A program made the position numbers and the translations under genes. From Pelomonas sp036401055 (GTDB lineage: Bacteria > Pseudomonadota > Gammaproteobacteria > Burkholderiales > Burkholderiaceae_C): a stretch of DNA of 64,000 nucleotides. The stretch lies in NCBI GenBank assembly GCA_036401055.1, contig DASWWC010000062.1:1-64000 (forward strand), read 5' to 3'. Under the pieces are notes generated by a model that was given only the letters and a program-made list of their open reading frames with translations, made no database searches and was not told the DNA's origin. Below, piece after piece: positions 27,252 to 36,587 of this stretch (positions are counted from its first letter, which is position 1; every line of letters begins with the position of its first letter).

Positions 27252-27907
27252 TCAGGGCTCCAGATCGAGCTGGCCGTTGAGATGCTCAGGCGGCGCGACG
27301 CTGCGCATCCACTTGACCGACTCGACCCGCCAGCGTGGGTCGGCCTGCTTCAACAGCGCGTAGACACCCGGCAGGTGGGCCGAGCCATAGGTCAGGAAGA
27401 TCTTGTCGTGCCGGTCGGCCAGCAGGCGCTGCACGAGCTGGCGGTCCCGGTAGTCGATGGTCACCGCATCGAAGGGGTCGCGCGGCCGGGCCTTGGCACT
27501 GCGCGGGCGCAGCAGCAGCGTCAGCATGCCGCGGCACACCGTGCCGGCGATGGCCTGCTGCCGCTCGTTGCCGCCGCGCTGCCAGGCCACGAAGGCGGCC
27601 AGTTGCTGGTTGCCGATGGCGGGCACGCTGCGCCGGGCCTCGCGGTCCTGCATCGCTTCCAAGAAGCTCACGTCCGTGGCCAGCAACCGGTCGAATTCCT
27701 GCCGCAGCGCCAGCGACGACACATCCGCCGCCACGTGTCGCTCGGGGTGCAGCCGCTTGTCGATCTCCAGCGGCTCGAAGTAGCTGGCCTGGAAGACCAG
27801 GCCGCAGGTCGAGGCCAGTTGCTCGTAGGCGCGGGCCAGGTCGTCGCCGGTGCCCAGGTACTCGTTGAGCCACGCATCCTGAAGCGCGGCGCGATATTCA
27901 GCGCCTC
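27252..27907 (-). pseudogene. TraB/GumN-like protein, N-terminal part cut off by prophage
   Basis: The last 218 or so codons of a host gene remain. The C-terminal segment TYGSAHLPGVYALLKQADP with an upstream DYRDRQLVQRLL resembles the conserved end of TraB/GumN (TIKI-superfamily) proteins, though this is a modest match. The frame runs without a Met back to 27907, where the prophage end begins. The N-terminal part should lie beyond the other prophage end. A GTG at 27734 could start a shorter product, but it lies mid-domain. I infer that insertion inactivated the gene. Confidence 0.6.
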
Positions 27908-27998
27908 TGAAGCGCGATAAACGGTGGCCTGGCGCATTTGCGCCCAGCGAAAAGGAATTGCTGCCAATGTAAGGCCGGGAGGCCTTGGAGCCCGAACC
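27908..27998. other. prophage right terminus (attR side)
   Basis: These bases separate the truncated host gene from the last tail gene. They begin TGAAGCGCGATAAACG, then carry a GGCGCA-TT-TGCGCC palindrome (27931-27944) and GCGAAAA, reminiscent of the repeated transposase sites at Mu ends. The host target duplication would be the five bases ending at 27907. The exact terminus is inferred, because the other end is outside the window. Confidence 0.5.
27971..27986 (-). terminator. hairpin after last tail gene
   Basis: AAGGCC/GGCCTT arms with a four-base loop lie 13 bases past the stop of the last leftward tail gene. There is no T tract, so terminator activity is uncertain. Confidence 0.3.
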
Positions 27999-28220
27999 TC
28001 AGATCGTGATGGCCACGATGGGCAGGTCGGGGGCCTCGCCCTCGATCACGCCGTCACGGCAGAACACCGTTTGGCCCGTCGTGGCATCGCCACGAGCCTG
28101 GATGCGGCCGCCGCCGGGCAGTTCGATGGTGGCCACGCCGCCGGCGACGGCGACGACCTGGCCGACCTGCAGAGGCTGGTTGGGCAGCAGGCGGCGGAAC
28201 TCGGCGTAGAGGTTAGACAT
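27999..28220 (-). CDS. small phage tail-module protein
   Basis: This 73-residue protein is the last gene of the leftward late arm. It is rich in Val, Gly and Ile with short beta-type strands (VGQVVAVAGGVATIELPGGG), suggesting a small beta fold. I do not recognise a family; position next to the baseplate-like gene suggests a tail-tip or assembly role. ATG 28220 overlaps the stop of the upstream gene by 8 bases. Confidence 0.65.
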   Translation of the reverse strand: MSNLYAEFRRLLPNQPLQVGQVVAVAGGVATIELPGGGRIQARGDATTGQTVFCRDGVIEGEAPDLPIVAITI

Positions 28221-30270
28221 GGGTCTCGACTCCGATGGTCTGCCAGACGTTGGGGAAGGCGGTCTCAATGCTCACCGAGCGAACCAGGCCGCGCACGTCG
28301 CCCGAGTCGTCGGTGTAGTTCAGGAAGGTGCCCGGCAGCACGATGCCGGTCTCGGCCAGCACCGGCAGGCCAAGGCCGACGCCGATCTGACGGCCACCCT
28401 GGCCCAGCTCGGCGCGGCCGCGCTGGCGGATGGCAGCAACGTCGGTCATCAGCGGGTCGACCACCAGGGGCGCGATCAGATCGCCCGCCGTGCCGTCGCG
28501 CGTGACCTGGCCAAGCAGGCCCTGGGCCTGGCCTTGGACGAAGACGCGGTTGTATGCCGGCCTGGCCTTCCAGTCCTTGGACTCGCGCCTGGCCAGGTCG
28601 GCAGGCAGCACCAGGTCCGGCGTGACATCGGCCCATTGCCACGGCGCAACCGGGTAGCGGTGCAGCACCTTCAGACTCTTGGCGCTCGCATGCGGCAGCA
28701 GGTAGCCGCCGGCCGCCTGGGCGATGGTGTTCAACGCGCTGATGTGGGTGCCGTAGTGGCTCCAGGCGCCAGCCGGCACCAGCCAGTCATCCAGATGCCA
28801 GTCGACCGCCCAGTCCAGCGGGATGCCGTTCAGGGTCAACGCATCGGCCATGAGCTGCTGCGCGGTGAGAGCCACGGTGTTGCCGAAGCTCAGCCGTGGC
28901 GCGTAATCCTCGTCCAGCTCGGCGATGCGGCCGCGGCCCTGCACGCGCACCGAGTTGCTGCGGAAAGCCCGTTCGCGCCCCACTTGCTCGGCCAGCAGGC
29001 GGAACTGCATGCCGTTGACCGTGGCCAGCAGTTCGACCGGACCTTCCTCGGTGGGCTCGACCAGGCTCAGCAGGTGGGCAGGCACCGCCGCCGAGAACCC
29101 CCACGCCCAGCTCTGGTAGTCGAGCTGGAGGGTCAATGAATCGGGAGGGATCGGCTGCCCGTCGCTCACCCTGACCAGGCTGACGCTGTTTGCCACGATG
29201 TATGCCTTTCTGATGGGGACGATGACCGTGCCGGGGCCAGGCCCTGCGTGGTTCTCGCAGATGAAGATCAGGTCCGCGCTGCGAGCAGGCGGACGCTTGA
29301 AGACCAGGTCGCCCGACGGCGTGTAGCAAGGCTCTTTGACTGGCGGCTCTGGCGGCTGGGAGATGCCCGCCGGCGGCGGCATCGTGATCTGGTGCCGCGC
29401 GCCCCATGCGCGGCCCAGCGCGGCCGCTGCACCGGCCCTGGAGCGGATGTCATGGCGCAGCGGCTGGGCGGCCTGGTGGCCGGCCCGCACGTCGGCACGG
29501 CGGTCTCGGTAGCGCTCCTGGTGGCGCGCACGCACGTTGATGGCCAGCGCCGCGGCGATCTGATGTCGCGCGCCACTCTCAGCCTGGTGGCGAACCATGA
29601 CCTGGTGGTGCACACGGGCCTCGGCCTGGATCGCGTCAAACGAGGTGTGTCGCGCGCCGACTGCGCGCTGCAGCGCGCCCAGGGCCTGGTGGCGTGCGCC
29701 GGCCGAAACCTGGGCGCTGCGCGCGTTCTGGTGGCGCGCACCTGCGCCGGTAACGACGCGCTGCGTTGGCGAGACGCTGCTCTGCACTCCGGCCACGACC
29801 TGGCGCGCGACCTGGTGCCGGGCCCGGATCTCGCCGACCAGCGGCCGCTCCACGTTCAGGCTGACCGTCAGCTGCGCCGCGATCCCCAGGCCAGGCAGTG
29901 CGACATCGACCGCCAGGTCGTTGGCAGGCCCGATGGCCGCCGCGACCTGCAGTGGCGGCAGCTGCACGTCGGCCGCCGCGTCGTAAACGATGCCCGTGAG
30001 GCTGAGCGCCAGCACGTCGATGCCCAGGCCAGGCAGCGCAACGTCGGCAGAGAGATCGGCAGCCGGGCCGAGCTGCGCGCTGATCGACAGCGCGGGCAAC
30101 TCCACGTCGGTGGCCGCGTCGTTCGGAGCAGCAAGCGTGACCTCAAGGCCGAGTGCCGGCAGCGCAACGTCGGCCGAAAGTTCGACGACCTCAGCGTCCT
30201 CGCCGAAGACGAGGTCTGCCGTCGAGCCGCTTGTCGGCGGCCGGCGGAAGATGAGGTCGACGTCTGCCAC
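28213..30270 (-). CDS. baseplate/tail-tip protein with ARHQ repeats
   Basis: This is a 685-residue protein with a GTG start. Residues 25-140 carry about five imperfect copies of a unit like ADVALPGLGI; about 150-300 carry some ten copies of ARHQ or near variants (RARHQ, GARHQ, RAGHQ) spaced 8-22 residues. The short DLxFxRPP...ADLxF motif occurs before and after the repeats. The C-terminal half (about 360-685) looks like a conserved Mu-like siphophage baseplate domain (RRESKDWKARPAYNRVFVQG, IETAFPNVWQTIGVE). The repeats may form an extended fibre or receptor surface; that is inference. Confidence 0.7.
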   Translation of the reverse strand: MADVDLIFRRPPTSGSTADLVFGEDAEVVELSADVALPALGLEVTLAAPNDAATDVELPALSISAQLGPAADLSADVALPGLGIDVLALSLTGIVYDAAADVQLPPLQVAAAIGPANDLAVDVALPGLGIAAQLTVSLNVERPLVGEIRARHQVARQVVAGVQSSVSPTQRVVTGAGARHQNARSAQVSAGARHQALGALQRAVGARHTSFDAIQAEARVHHQVMVRHQAESGARHQIAAALAINVRARHQERYRDRRADVRAGHQAAQPLRHDIRSRAGAAAALGRAWGARHQITMPPPAGISQPPEPPVKEPCYTPSGDLVFKRPPARSADLIFICENHAGPGPGTVIVPIRKAYIVANSVSLVRVSDGQPIPPDSLTLQLDYQSWAWGFSAAVPAHLLSLVEPTEEGPVELLATVNGMQFRLLAEQVGRERAFRSNSVRVQGRGRIAELDEDYAPRLSFGNTVALTAQQLMADALTLNGIPLDWAVDWHLDDWLVPAGAWSHYGTHISALNTIAQAAGGYLLPHASAKSLKVLHRYPVAPWQWADVTPDLVLPADLARRESKDWKARPAYNRVFVQGQAQGLLGQVTRDGTAGDLIAPLVVDPLMTDVAAIRQRGRAELGQGGRQIGVGLGLPVLAETGIVLPGTFLNYTDDSGDVRGLVRSVSIETAFPNVWQTIGVETHV

Positions 30271-30273
30271 GCC

Positions 30274-30690
30274 TCAGCGGAACTTGCTGCCAGGCGCCAC
30301 GCGCAGCGCGCTGCCGGCGAGCAGGTGCGTCTCGACGAGCCTGATCGGGCCATCGCCGCCGACGCCGGTCACGGTGCAACGCGTGTTCACATCGCCGTTG
30401 CCGTCGACGAACTCGGCCCAGAAGGCGTCGCCCGTGACCATCACCAGCGCATCGTCCGGGATGGCCCACGCCAGTTCGCCGTTGTCGATGGTGCCCACAG
30501 GGTCTTCAAGCACCACCTCCACGAGCAGATTGCCCGTGGCTGCGTCAGTGATCAGCGCGGGCATCTGCGGCGACCCGGTGTCGTCGTAGATGCGCATCTT
30601 CGGCGCAGCGGGGCCAATCAGCAGGCTGTCGAGCGTGCCCTGCAGGCGGTACTCGTTGTGCAGTTCGCTGATCTGGACGATGGCGGTCAT
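30274..30690 (-). CDS. phage tail-module protein, unknown
   Basis: This 138-residue protein (MTAIVQISELHNEYRLQGTL) is predicted mostly beta. It lies in the tail cluster, overlaps the upstream lectin-like gene by ATGA and ends 3 bases before the baseplate gene, so all three are coupled. No family recognised; tail-tip accessory protein is the likely role from position. Confidence 0.65.
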   Translation of the reverse strand: MTAIVQISELHNEYRLQGTLDSLLIGPAAPKMRIYDDTGSPQMPALITDAATGNLLVEVVLEDPVGTIDNGELAWAIPDDALVMVTGDAFWAEFVDGNGDVNTRCTVTGVGGDGPIRLVETHLLAGSALRVAPGSKFR

Positions 30691-31718
30691 GGCATGTCTT
30701 CCGGGGTTTGGTTGTCGGCGATCTCGGCACGGTTGCCGTGGAGGTGGTCGAAGGCGATGGCCGAGTAGGTGTAGCCCTTGGCCACCCAGTCGAAGCTGTA
30801 GCTGCCGTCGACGGCGCTGCTCCACAGCTCACGCACGACGAGCCGGTCGCGTTCGCGCAGCAGCAGAACCCGCCGGCGCAGCGGCAGGCCGCCGTCCACG
30901 ACGCGCTTGTCCTTGCTGACCCGGCCTTTGATGCGGCCGGTGCCGCCGTGGTACTCGTCCCGCAGCTGCCGGGCGCCCGTGAAGGTCTTGCCCGACAGGC
31001 TCCAGTTGGGCGATGAGCCCGCGATGCGAGTGACCAGCGCCACACCCTTGGCCACGGTGTGCGTGACGAACTCGGTGCCTCGCACGAACAGGGTCTCGCT
31101 GCCATCTGCCACGGGCGGCGCGGTGGGCGGCGTGAAGCTGGCCGTGTGGGGGCCGACGCCCTTTCTGATGCGCAGCTCGCGCAGTTGGCCCTTGAAGTAG
31201 TACTCAAAGGCGGAGACGTTGATCCGACCAATGTTCAGCGGATCGCTGGAGTTGTAGAAGGTGCCGGAGTAGGCGGCGGTGGCCTTCAGGTCGCCGTCGA
31301 TGAACAGGTAGAACGTGTTGCCGCTACGCCCAACTTCAAAGTGGTAGAACGATCCGATGGGTGCCGGACCCGTGACCGAGACGATCCCGCCGCTCGATCC
31401 ATTCGTCGAAAAATTGAAGCTGAGGCTGCCCGCCCCGTTCACAGACAGGTAGTAGCTCTGATTGCCGCTCGACGCTTTGCCCAGGATGACGCCGAGGCTT
31501 TGGCCGGCGCCCAGGCCCTCGAAGCGAGCATAGCCGTCGATGACGAAGTCGCCCGACTGCAGTTGGTGATCGGTCTTGTTGATGCCCTGCGTGAAGAAGA
31601 CGCCCGCTCCATCGAATGGGATCGACGGGGAACCGTAGAGCGTGTTGGTCGTATCGATCCGAACGTTCGGCCCCGCCCACATGCTGCCGGCGCCAGCAAT
31701 GTCCTGTAGCTGGGACAT
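30687..31718 (-). CDS. tail protein with LamG/concanavalin-like domain
   Basis: This is a 343-residue protein. Residues about 15-200 look like a concanavalin-A-like jelly-roll (GSFYHFEVGRSGNTFYLFID, FKGQLRELRIRKGVGPHTASF), a fold phages use for carbohydrate binding. The C-terminal 90 residues (GGLPLRRRVLLLRERDRLVV, FDWVAKGYTYSAIAFDHLHG) match a short domain seen at the end of tail proteins in transposable siphophages. I infer a cell-surface binding role. It overlaps the next gene by four bases. Confidence 0.65.
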   Translation of the reverse strand: MSQLQDIAGAGSMWAGPNVRIDTTNTLYGSPSIPFDGAGVFFTQGINKTDHQLQSGDFVIDGYARFEGLGAGQSLGVILGKASSGNQSYYLSVNGAGSLSFNFSTNGSSGGIVSVTGPAPIGSFYHFEVGRSGNTFYLFIDGDLKATAAYSGTFYNSSDPLNIGRINVSAFEYYFKGQLRELRIRKGVGPHTASFTPPTAPPVADGSETLFVRGTEFVTHTVAKGVALVTRIAGSSPNWSLSGKTFTGARQLRDEYHGGTGRIKGRVSKDKRVVDGGLPLRRRVLLLRERDRLVVRELWSSAVDGSYSFDWVAKGYTYSAIAFDHLHGNRAEIADNQTPEDMP

Positions 31719-31721
31719 GCC

Positions 31722-32885
31722 TTACCTCCAAGGGCCCGTCGTGTCGAAAGCGAAGCAGCCGACCGCCGAGTTCACGACGCGGAAGACCTTGCCGCTGTAG
31801 CCGCTGACGCCCTCAAGGCGGTCGCGGCTACCAAACGACGTTGGCCCAACCATCTGCGGGAAGGCGTACAGGCCGGGCGCAACGCCTCGGTACACGCCGC
31901 TGGCGTGATCGATGACGTGGTAGGGCGACAGATACAGGCCGCCGTCCGCGTTGTTGGGATACGGCATGCCCGTGTTGCCCGACTTGCCACCCGACGACCC
32001 GACGATCAGCGGGAAGGACTTCCGGGCCGCGATGTTGCCACCCACGCCCACGTAGCTGCGCGGGAGATACGTGCCTGTGCTTTGCGCCGTGCCGTTGCCG
32101 TCGTCAAAGTCGGCGGCTGAGTTGTTGCCCGCGGTGCCTCCGGACGATGTGACCATTCCGTGCACCAAGCACGCGAAGGCGTCCGGCGACTTCACGGCGT
32201 TGATGTCGCCGAACACATGGTTGAAGCCAAACACCTGACCAGCTGTCGACTGGTAGGCCACCATGAGATAGAACAGCCTGCCGTCGCCGACCAGAATCCA
32301 GGCGCGCGCGGTCGCATCCGAACTGCTCGACTTCGGCCAGTAGAGGCCGCCCGACACGGCGGCGTCGGTGGGGAACAGGCCCAGCCCCGTGTTGATGTCG
32401 GACATCGTCTCGAATCCGCGGATGCGAGCGAGCGTCGTCCCGCTGTCGTCGACGCGAAGCATGCAGCCGGTGGCCGCAGGGTCGGTCGGCTTGTAGGCCG
32501 CCAGGTTGCCGCTGCCGGTCTTTGCCCAGCCCAGCGGCGCCACCTTGTGCGTGATGGTGCCGGTGGCCGTCTGATTGGCGAGGCCGGTGGCGTCGAACTG
32601 GTAGGTCGTGGACGTGGCCGCGGTGACCTTCTGCTCACCGTTGATGTCGCCGCCCGACACGGTGGCCCCGGCGATCAGCGCCACGGTGCCGACCTCCATC
32701 GGGTGGCCAGCGCTGCGCTGCACCGTGGCCACGCCGCCGGCAATGGTGATGGAGTCGACCGTGCCGATGCCGAAGCCGTCCTTGAGGCACGCGTCCAGCA
32801 CGCCGATGAGCGCGGCGGCCACGCCGTTGAGGACCGGCGCGCCGGTCATGCCGCTGTGGATGAACTTGACTGAGGTGTCTGCCAT
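31722..32885 (-). CDS. conserved tail protein of Mu-like siphophages
   Basis: This is a 387-residue protein beginning MADTSVKFIHSGMTGAPVL with an INGEQKVTAATSTTYQFDAT segment, a pattern typical of virion proteins of transposable siphophages such as D3112 and B3. The rest is rich in Gly, Ser and aromatic residues, as in surface-exposed tail proteins. Precise function is unknown. It sits 3 bases upstream of the LamG-like gene and 12 bases after the large tail protein. Confidence 0.6.
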   Translation of the reverse strand: MADTSVKFIHSGMTGAPVLNGVAAALIGVLDACLKDGFGIGTVDSITIAGGVATVQRSAGHPMEVGTVALIAGATVSGGDINGEQKVTAATSTTYQFDATGLANQTATGTITHKVAPLGWAKTGSGNLAAYKPTDPAATGCMLRVDDSGTTLARIRGFETMSDINTGLGLFPTDAAVSGGLYWPKSSSSDATARAWILVGDGRLFYLMVAYQSTAGQVFGFNHVFGDINAVKSPDAFACLVHGMVTSSGGTAGNNSAADFDDGNGTAQSTGTYLPRSYVGVGGNIAARKSFPLIVGSSGGKSGNTGMPYPNNADGGLYLSPYHVIDHASGVYRGVAPGLYAFPQMVGPTSFGSRDRLEGVSGYSGKVFRVVNSAVGCFAFDTTGPWR

Positions 32886-32897
32886 TTGGTGCTTTCG

Positions 32898-35800
32898 TTA
32901 AGGGCGGTCCACGCCGCCGCGCAGGGCCACAGCGGAAACGTCATCGACGACGCTCTCGGGGCCCGGCAGCGTGGTGCGAGCCCACCAGATGTCGGCCATC
33001 GCGCCGACGGTGTTGATGCGCAGGACGTTGCCTTGCGCCCAACCGCCGCCCCAGCCGGTGGCGGGGATCGTCATGTAGGGCGTGCCGGCCGCGGGGTTCA
33101 TGGGAGAGCAGTCGACATTGATCGACCCTGTGGCAACCAGGCCCACGTGCTCGCCCACGACGTTGAACGCGGTGCTGTTCTGGAAGATCAACGCCCAGCG
33201 CTCGGTCAGCGCGCCCTTGTTGTTGGTGACGATGGGGTTGTTGGCCTCGTCGAACTGCGCCGTCACGCCCGCGCCGATGGGCGTGTCGCTCCACACCCCG
33301 GTCCAGCTGACCTGGTCGAACACCAGCGAGGTGCGCGACCTGACGGTGCCGAACACGAGCGCGCTGGACACATAGGACTCGCCGGCCTCGTAGTTGTGGG
33401 TCAGCCGCTTGTTCAGGCTGATGCGGCCGTTGATCTGAACGTCGGTGGCCAGCGCCATGTCCTCGACGCGGTGCTTGATCGTCACCGGCTGCGCCCAGCC
33501 CGTCACGTTCACGATGGTGACGATGCCGGTGTCGAGGTTGACGGTGTAGCCCGTGTCGATGACCAGGCCGTCGGCGTCGATCAGCCAGGCGCGCGCCAGG
33601 CGGACGCGGCCGAGATCGACGGTGTCGTCGTTCGCGTAGGTGGCCGGCGCAGTCTCCTGCGTGTTGCCGACGACGACCACGGTCCCCTTGCGGAAGATCG
33701 GCACGCGGCCGTCGGGCGGCAGCCGCACGGTGTTCAGCCCGATGACGCTGGCCGAGAGCGGGATGTACTTGTAGCCGGTGGCGTTGTAGCGCAGCGTGTC
33801 CGACTGGACCGGGATCGACTGGATCTTGGTGACGCCCGGGATGCCGAGGTCGCTGATGTCGATGACATCGGCATTGCCCTCCATGCTGACCGGCACGCGG
33901 CGGCCAAAGGCGACAGAGCACAGGCCCATCTCGTAGTCGACGACGGCGAACACGCCGAACGAGCCAGGCGTCTCGCCCACGGCTGCGGTGCCGCTGCTGA
34001 TGACGCCGCCCGCGTTGGCCGTCACGCTGAAGCTGGTGCCCGTCGAGGCCCAATTGCCGGCCAGGTTGAAGCCGCTGTTGACCAGCGGTGACACGGCCGT
34101 GCGGAACACGGCGCGGTCGACGGAGAGCAGCGAGCCGATGCCGTCGGTGGCGGGCTGGGTGGCGCCGGCCACCCCCGTCGGCGCCGACGACGCGCCGGCC
34201 GGCCACGACGTGAGCAGCACGCCAGCCATGCCGCCCACCACGGCGTTGATGCCGGCCGTTGTGCCGACGCCCGTGGTCGACGACGCGTCGCGCACCCAGC
34301 TGCCAGTGCCCTGGTCCAGGTAGTAGAACGACGCGCCGATGAAGAACGACGAGAACTTTGCCGAGTAGCCGCTGGCGTCGCTGAAGACGGCAGGGTTGGC
34401 GGGCAGGAACAGGTCGTTGAACTCGAACGAAGTTCCATAGCCGCTCGCGTCGGAGCCGCTGTAGCGCGCCTCGACGGCGTTCGACTGGGCGCCGCCCCAC
34501 CAGCCCCACGACGGCGCCTCCCAGGTGTAGGACCCGGGGCCGTTGGAGATCTGGAGCGTCACGCCGAGAACGCTGTAGCCAGACTGCCGCACGCTCGATG
34601 CCCCGCCGCCCAGCCCGATCGCCGCGAAAACCTGGGACTCGACCAGGATGTCGCTCCAGTCCTTCGGGATCGACACGGCGCCGGTGGCGTAGTCCACCGT
34701 GCCCATGGCCACGTTGGTGCCTCCGTTCGCATACCGAAGCGCGCCCGCGCCGTCATCGAACAGGTGGTAGCTGCGCCGCTTGATGGAACCGCCCATCCAG
34801 CCGAACAGGCCGTTGTTGGAGTACTCGCCCAGCACCGACAGCTCAACGGTACCGGCCTTCAGCGGCGCCGGCAGCGAGAACGTCCAGTTGGCGCCGCCGT
34901 CCACGAAGTTCGTTACGGACTCCTTGCGCTGCACCGCCTCGGTGATGGCGACGGTGATCGTCGTGCCTTTCTCGGGCAACTGGTTCGGGCGGAAGTTGAT
35001 CAAGCCCTCGCCATAGCTGATCGCGCCGGTGGCCGCTCCGGTCAGCACGCCGCCTGCATCGGTTGCCGTGCGGTCGGCGCCGTCATTCCAGGTGATAGCC
35101 AGCGTGCCGGGCTTGATCGCCTTGCCCAGGCTGAAGACCGAGCCGAACGCACGCGGCAGCGTCGGCGCTGCGTTGGGCAGTGCGGACAGCTTGCGCGTCA
35201 CCACGGCGGGCACGAACGTGAAGATGAGGGCACTCTCGACGTCGGGCAGATAGCCCAGCGTCATGGCCACGGTGCCCGTCGCGAAGTTGAGGGTGCCTGC
35301 GCCGAGGGCACTGTCGCTGCCACGGATGGCACCAGAGCCGTCTTCCTGCAGCACGTACCACTGGGCCAATGTGCGGTAGCTGACCTGCAGCGTGCCACGC
35401 GCCGGCGGCGGGTCCAGCGTGATGACCCAGGACAGCCGCTGCCCCTCCTGCGTCACCTTGATCGGGATCGACTGGCTGACCAGCGTGGGTGCATAGGCCG
35501 GCTTGTAGCCCACCAGGTGGGAGCCCGCCGAGGTGCCCCACACGTTGGTGCTCAGGCTCATGACGCCGTTGTCGTAGTCCACGGCGCCGACCTCTTCCGC
35601 GGTCGGGTCGACCAGCAAACCGCCTTTGTCTTTGACCTCGATGCCACCGCGCACGATGGTCAGCGAACCCGGCAGGATGCGGCCGCCGACGAACATCCGC
35701 TGCGTCGTTGAGAACACCTGCGTGATGTTGCGGCTGTAGGCCTCGCCCGCCTCCACCAGCGTGGCGCCCTGCTGGTTCATGCGCGCATCGGCGATGCCGA

Positions 35801-36587
35801 TCTCGCTGCGCGTGCTGGGCACGAGCTGCGTGTAGATGCCGGTGACCTTGACCGACAGATCGCCGATCTCGGCGTCTTCCTCCAGCTCGACGATGCCGGC
35901 GTAGTCGGCCGCGTCGGCGACGATGGTTTCGGCGATCTTGGTTTTGCCGGTGTAGTCGATCGACGAGTCGTAGCGCAGGGCCTCGAAGCCGGCGTAGTCC
36001 CGCTCCAGCCGATCGCTGATGTCCAGCGTGACCTGGGTGCGCTTGAAGTCGCCGTACTGGTCGGTGAAGGTGCGATCCGTCACCGCCAGGTCAGTGATGC
36101 GGATGTACTGCTCGGCGCCGGTCGAGACCTTGGTGAGAACCAGCGTGGAGCCCACTGGCGGCAGAGCGACCTCGGGCCGCTGCAGCAGCGTCACGTTCAT
36201 CTGGCCCGCGATGTGGTCACCGAACAGGTAGCCCTGGTAAGTGGCGCCCTTGGCCAGGTAGGCCTCCATGCGGGCCGTGGCCTCGGCGCGGGTGTCGAAC
36301 GTGTTGCCGGTGGAGAACAGCGTGCCCGACACGAGCGGGTCCTCGAACGGCTCCGAGATGATCGCGGTCACGCCGAAGAAGCCCTCGTCGTCCAGGCTGC
36401 GCACGCCGCCGAAGAACTTGCGCACGCTGACGTTGCCGGTGGTGCGGTCCAGGTCCGAGATGTCGTCGAAGATCTCGTTGCTGCTGCCGTCGACGATGAC
36501 AACGCCCGTGGGGCGACCGCCGCCCTCGGGCACGTCGGCCATGGTCTCGGACTTGAGCAGCTTGATGTCGCCTGCGGAGATGGTCAT
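32898..36587 (-). CDS. very large tail-tip/central fibre-type protein
   Basis: This is a 1229-residue protein, the second-longest structural product after the transport and tape-measure proteins are set aside. It is beta-rich with repeated units of the type GTxxYxTGxVxL (for example MGTVDYATGAVSIPKDWSD, AVDYDNGVMSLSTNVWGTS), suggesting a multi-domain tail-tip or hub protein. Its size and place just after the tape measure and a small gene fit that role in siphophage order. The ATG at 36587 shares one base with the preceding stop (TGATG). Confidence 0.65.
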   Translation of the reverse strand: MTISAGDIKLLKSETMADVPEGGGRPTGVVIVDGSSNEIFDDISDLDRTTGNVSVRKFFGGVRSLDDEGFFGVTAIISEPFEDPLVSGTLFSTGNTFDTRAEATARMEAYLAKGATYQGYLFGDHIAGQMNVTLLQRPEVALPPVGSTLVLTKVSTGAEQYIRITDLAVTDRTFTDQYGDFKRTQVTLDISDRLERDYAGFEALRYDSSIDYTGKTKIAETIVADAADYAGIVELEEDAEIGDLSVKVTGIYTQLVPSTRSEIGIADARMNQQGATLVEAGEAYSRNITQVFSTTQRMFVGGRILPGSLTIVRGGIEVKDKGGLLVDPTAEEVGAVDYDNGVMSLSTNVWGTSAGSHLVGYKPAYAPTLVSQSIPIKVTQEGQRLSWVITLDPPPARGTLQVSYRTLAQWYVLQEDGSGAIRGSDSALGAGTLNFATGTVAMTLGYLPDVESALIFTFVPAVVTRKLSALPNAAPTLPRAFGSVFSLGKAIKPGTLAITWNDGADRTATDAGGVLTGAATGAISYGEGLINFRPNQLPEKGTTITVAITEAVQRKESVTNFVDGGANWTFSLPAPLKAGTVELSVLGEYSNNGLFGWMGGSIKRRSYHLFDDGAGALRYANGGTNVAMGTVDYATGAVSIPKDWSDILVESQVFAAIGLGGGASSVRQSGYSVLGVTLQISNGPGSYTWEAPSWGWWGGAQSNAVEARYSGSDASGYGTSFEFNDLFLPANPAVFSDASGYSAKFSSFFIGASFYYLDQGTGSWVRDASSTTGVGTTAGINAVVGGMAGVLLTSWPAGASSAPTGVAGATQPATDGIGSLLSVDRAVFRTAVSPLVNSGFNLAGNWASTGTSFSVTANAGGVISSGTAAVGETPGSFGVFAVVDYEMGLCSVAFGRRVPVSMEGNADVIDISDLGIPGVTKIQSIPVQSDTLRYNATGYKYIPLSASVIGLNTVRLPPDGRVPIFRKGTVVVVGNTQETAPATYANDDTVDLGRVRLARAWLIDADGLVIDTGYTVNLDTGIVTIVNVTGWAQPVTIKHRVEDMALATDVQINGRISLNKRLTHNYEAGESYVSSALVFGTVRSRTSLVFDQVSWTGVWSDTPIGAGVTAQFDEANNPIVTNNKGALTERWALIFQNSTAFNVVGEHVGLVATGSINVDCSPMNPAAGTPYMTIPATGWGGGWAQGNVLRINTVGAMADIWWARTTLPGPESVVDDVSAVALRGGVDRP

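Noticed and set aside
27668..27967. Separate 99-residue gene on the minus strand over the host-phage junction
   Set aside because: Trp/Arg/Ser-rich out-of-frame reading of the truncated host gene.
29248..30768. Open frame of about 500 codons on the plus strand opposite the repeat-bearing tail gene
   Set aside because: Arg/Ala-rich with no recognisable fold; the minus frame has ATGA-type coupling and a conserved C-terminal domain.
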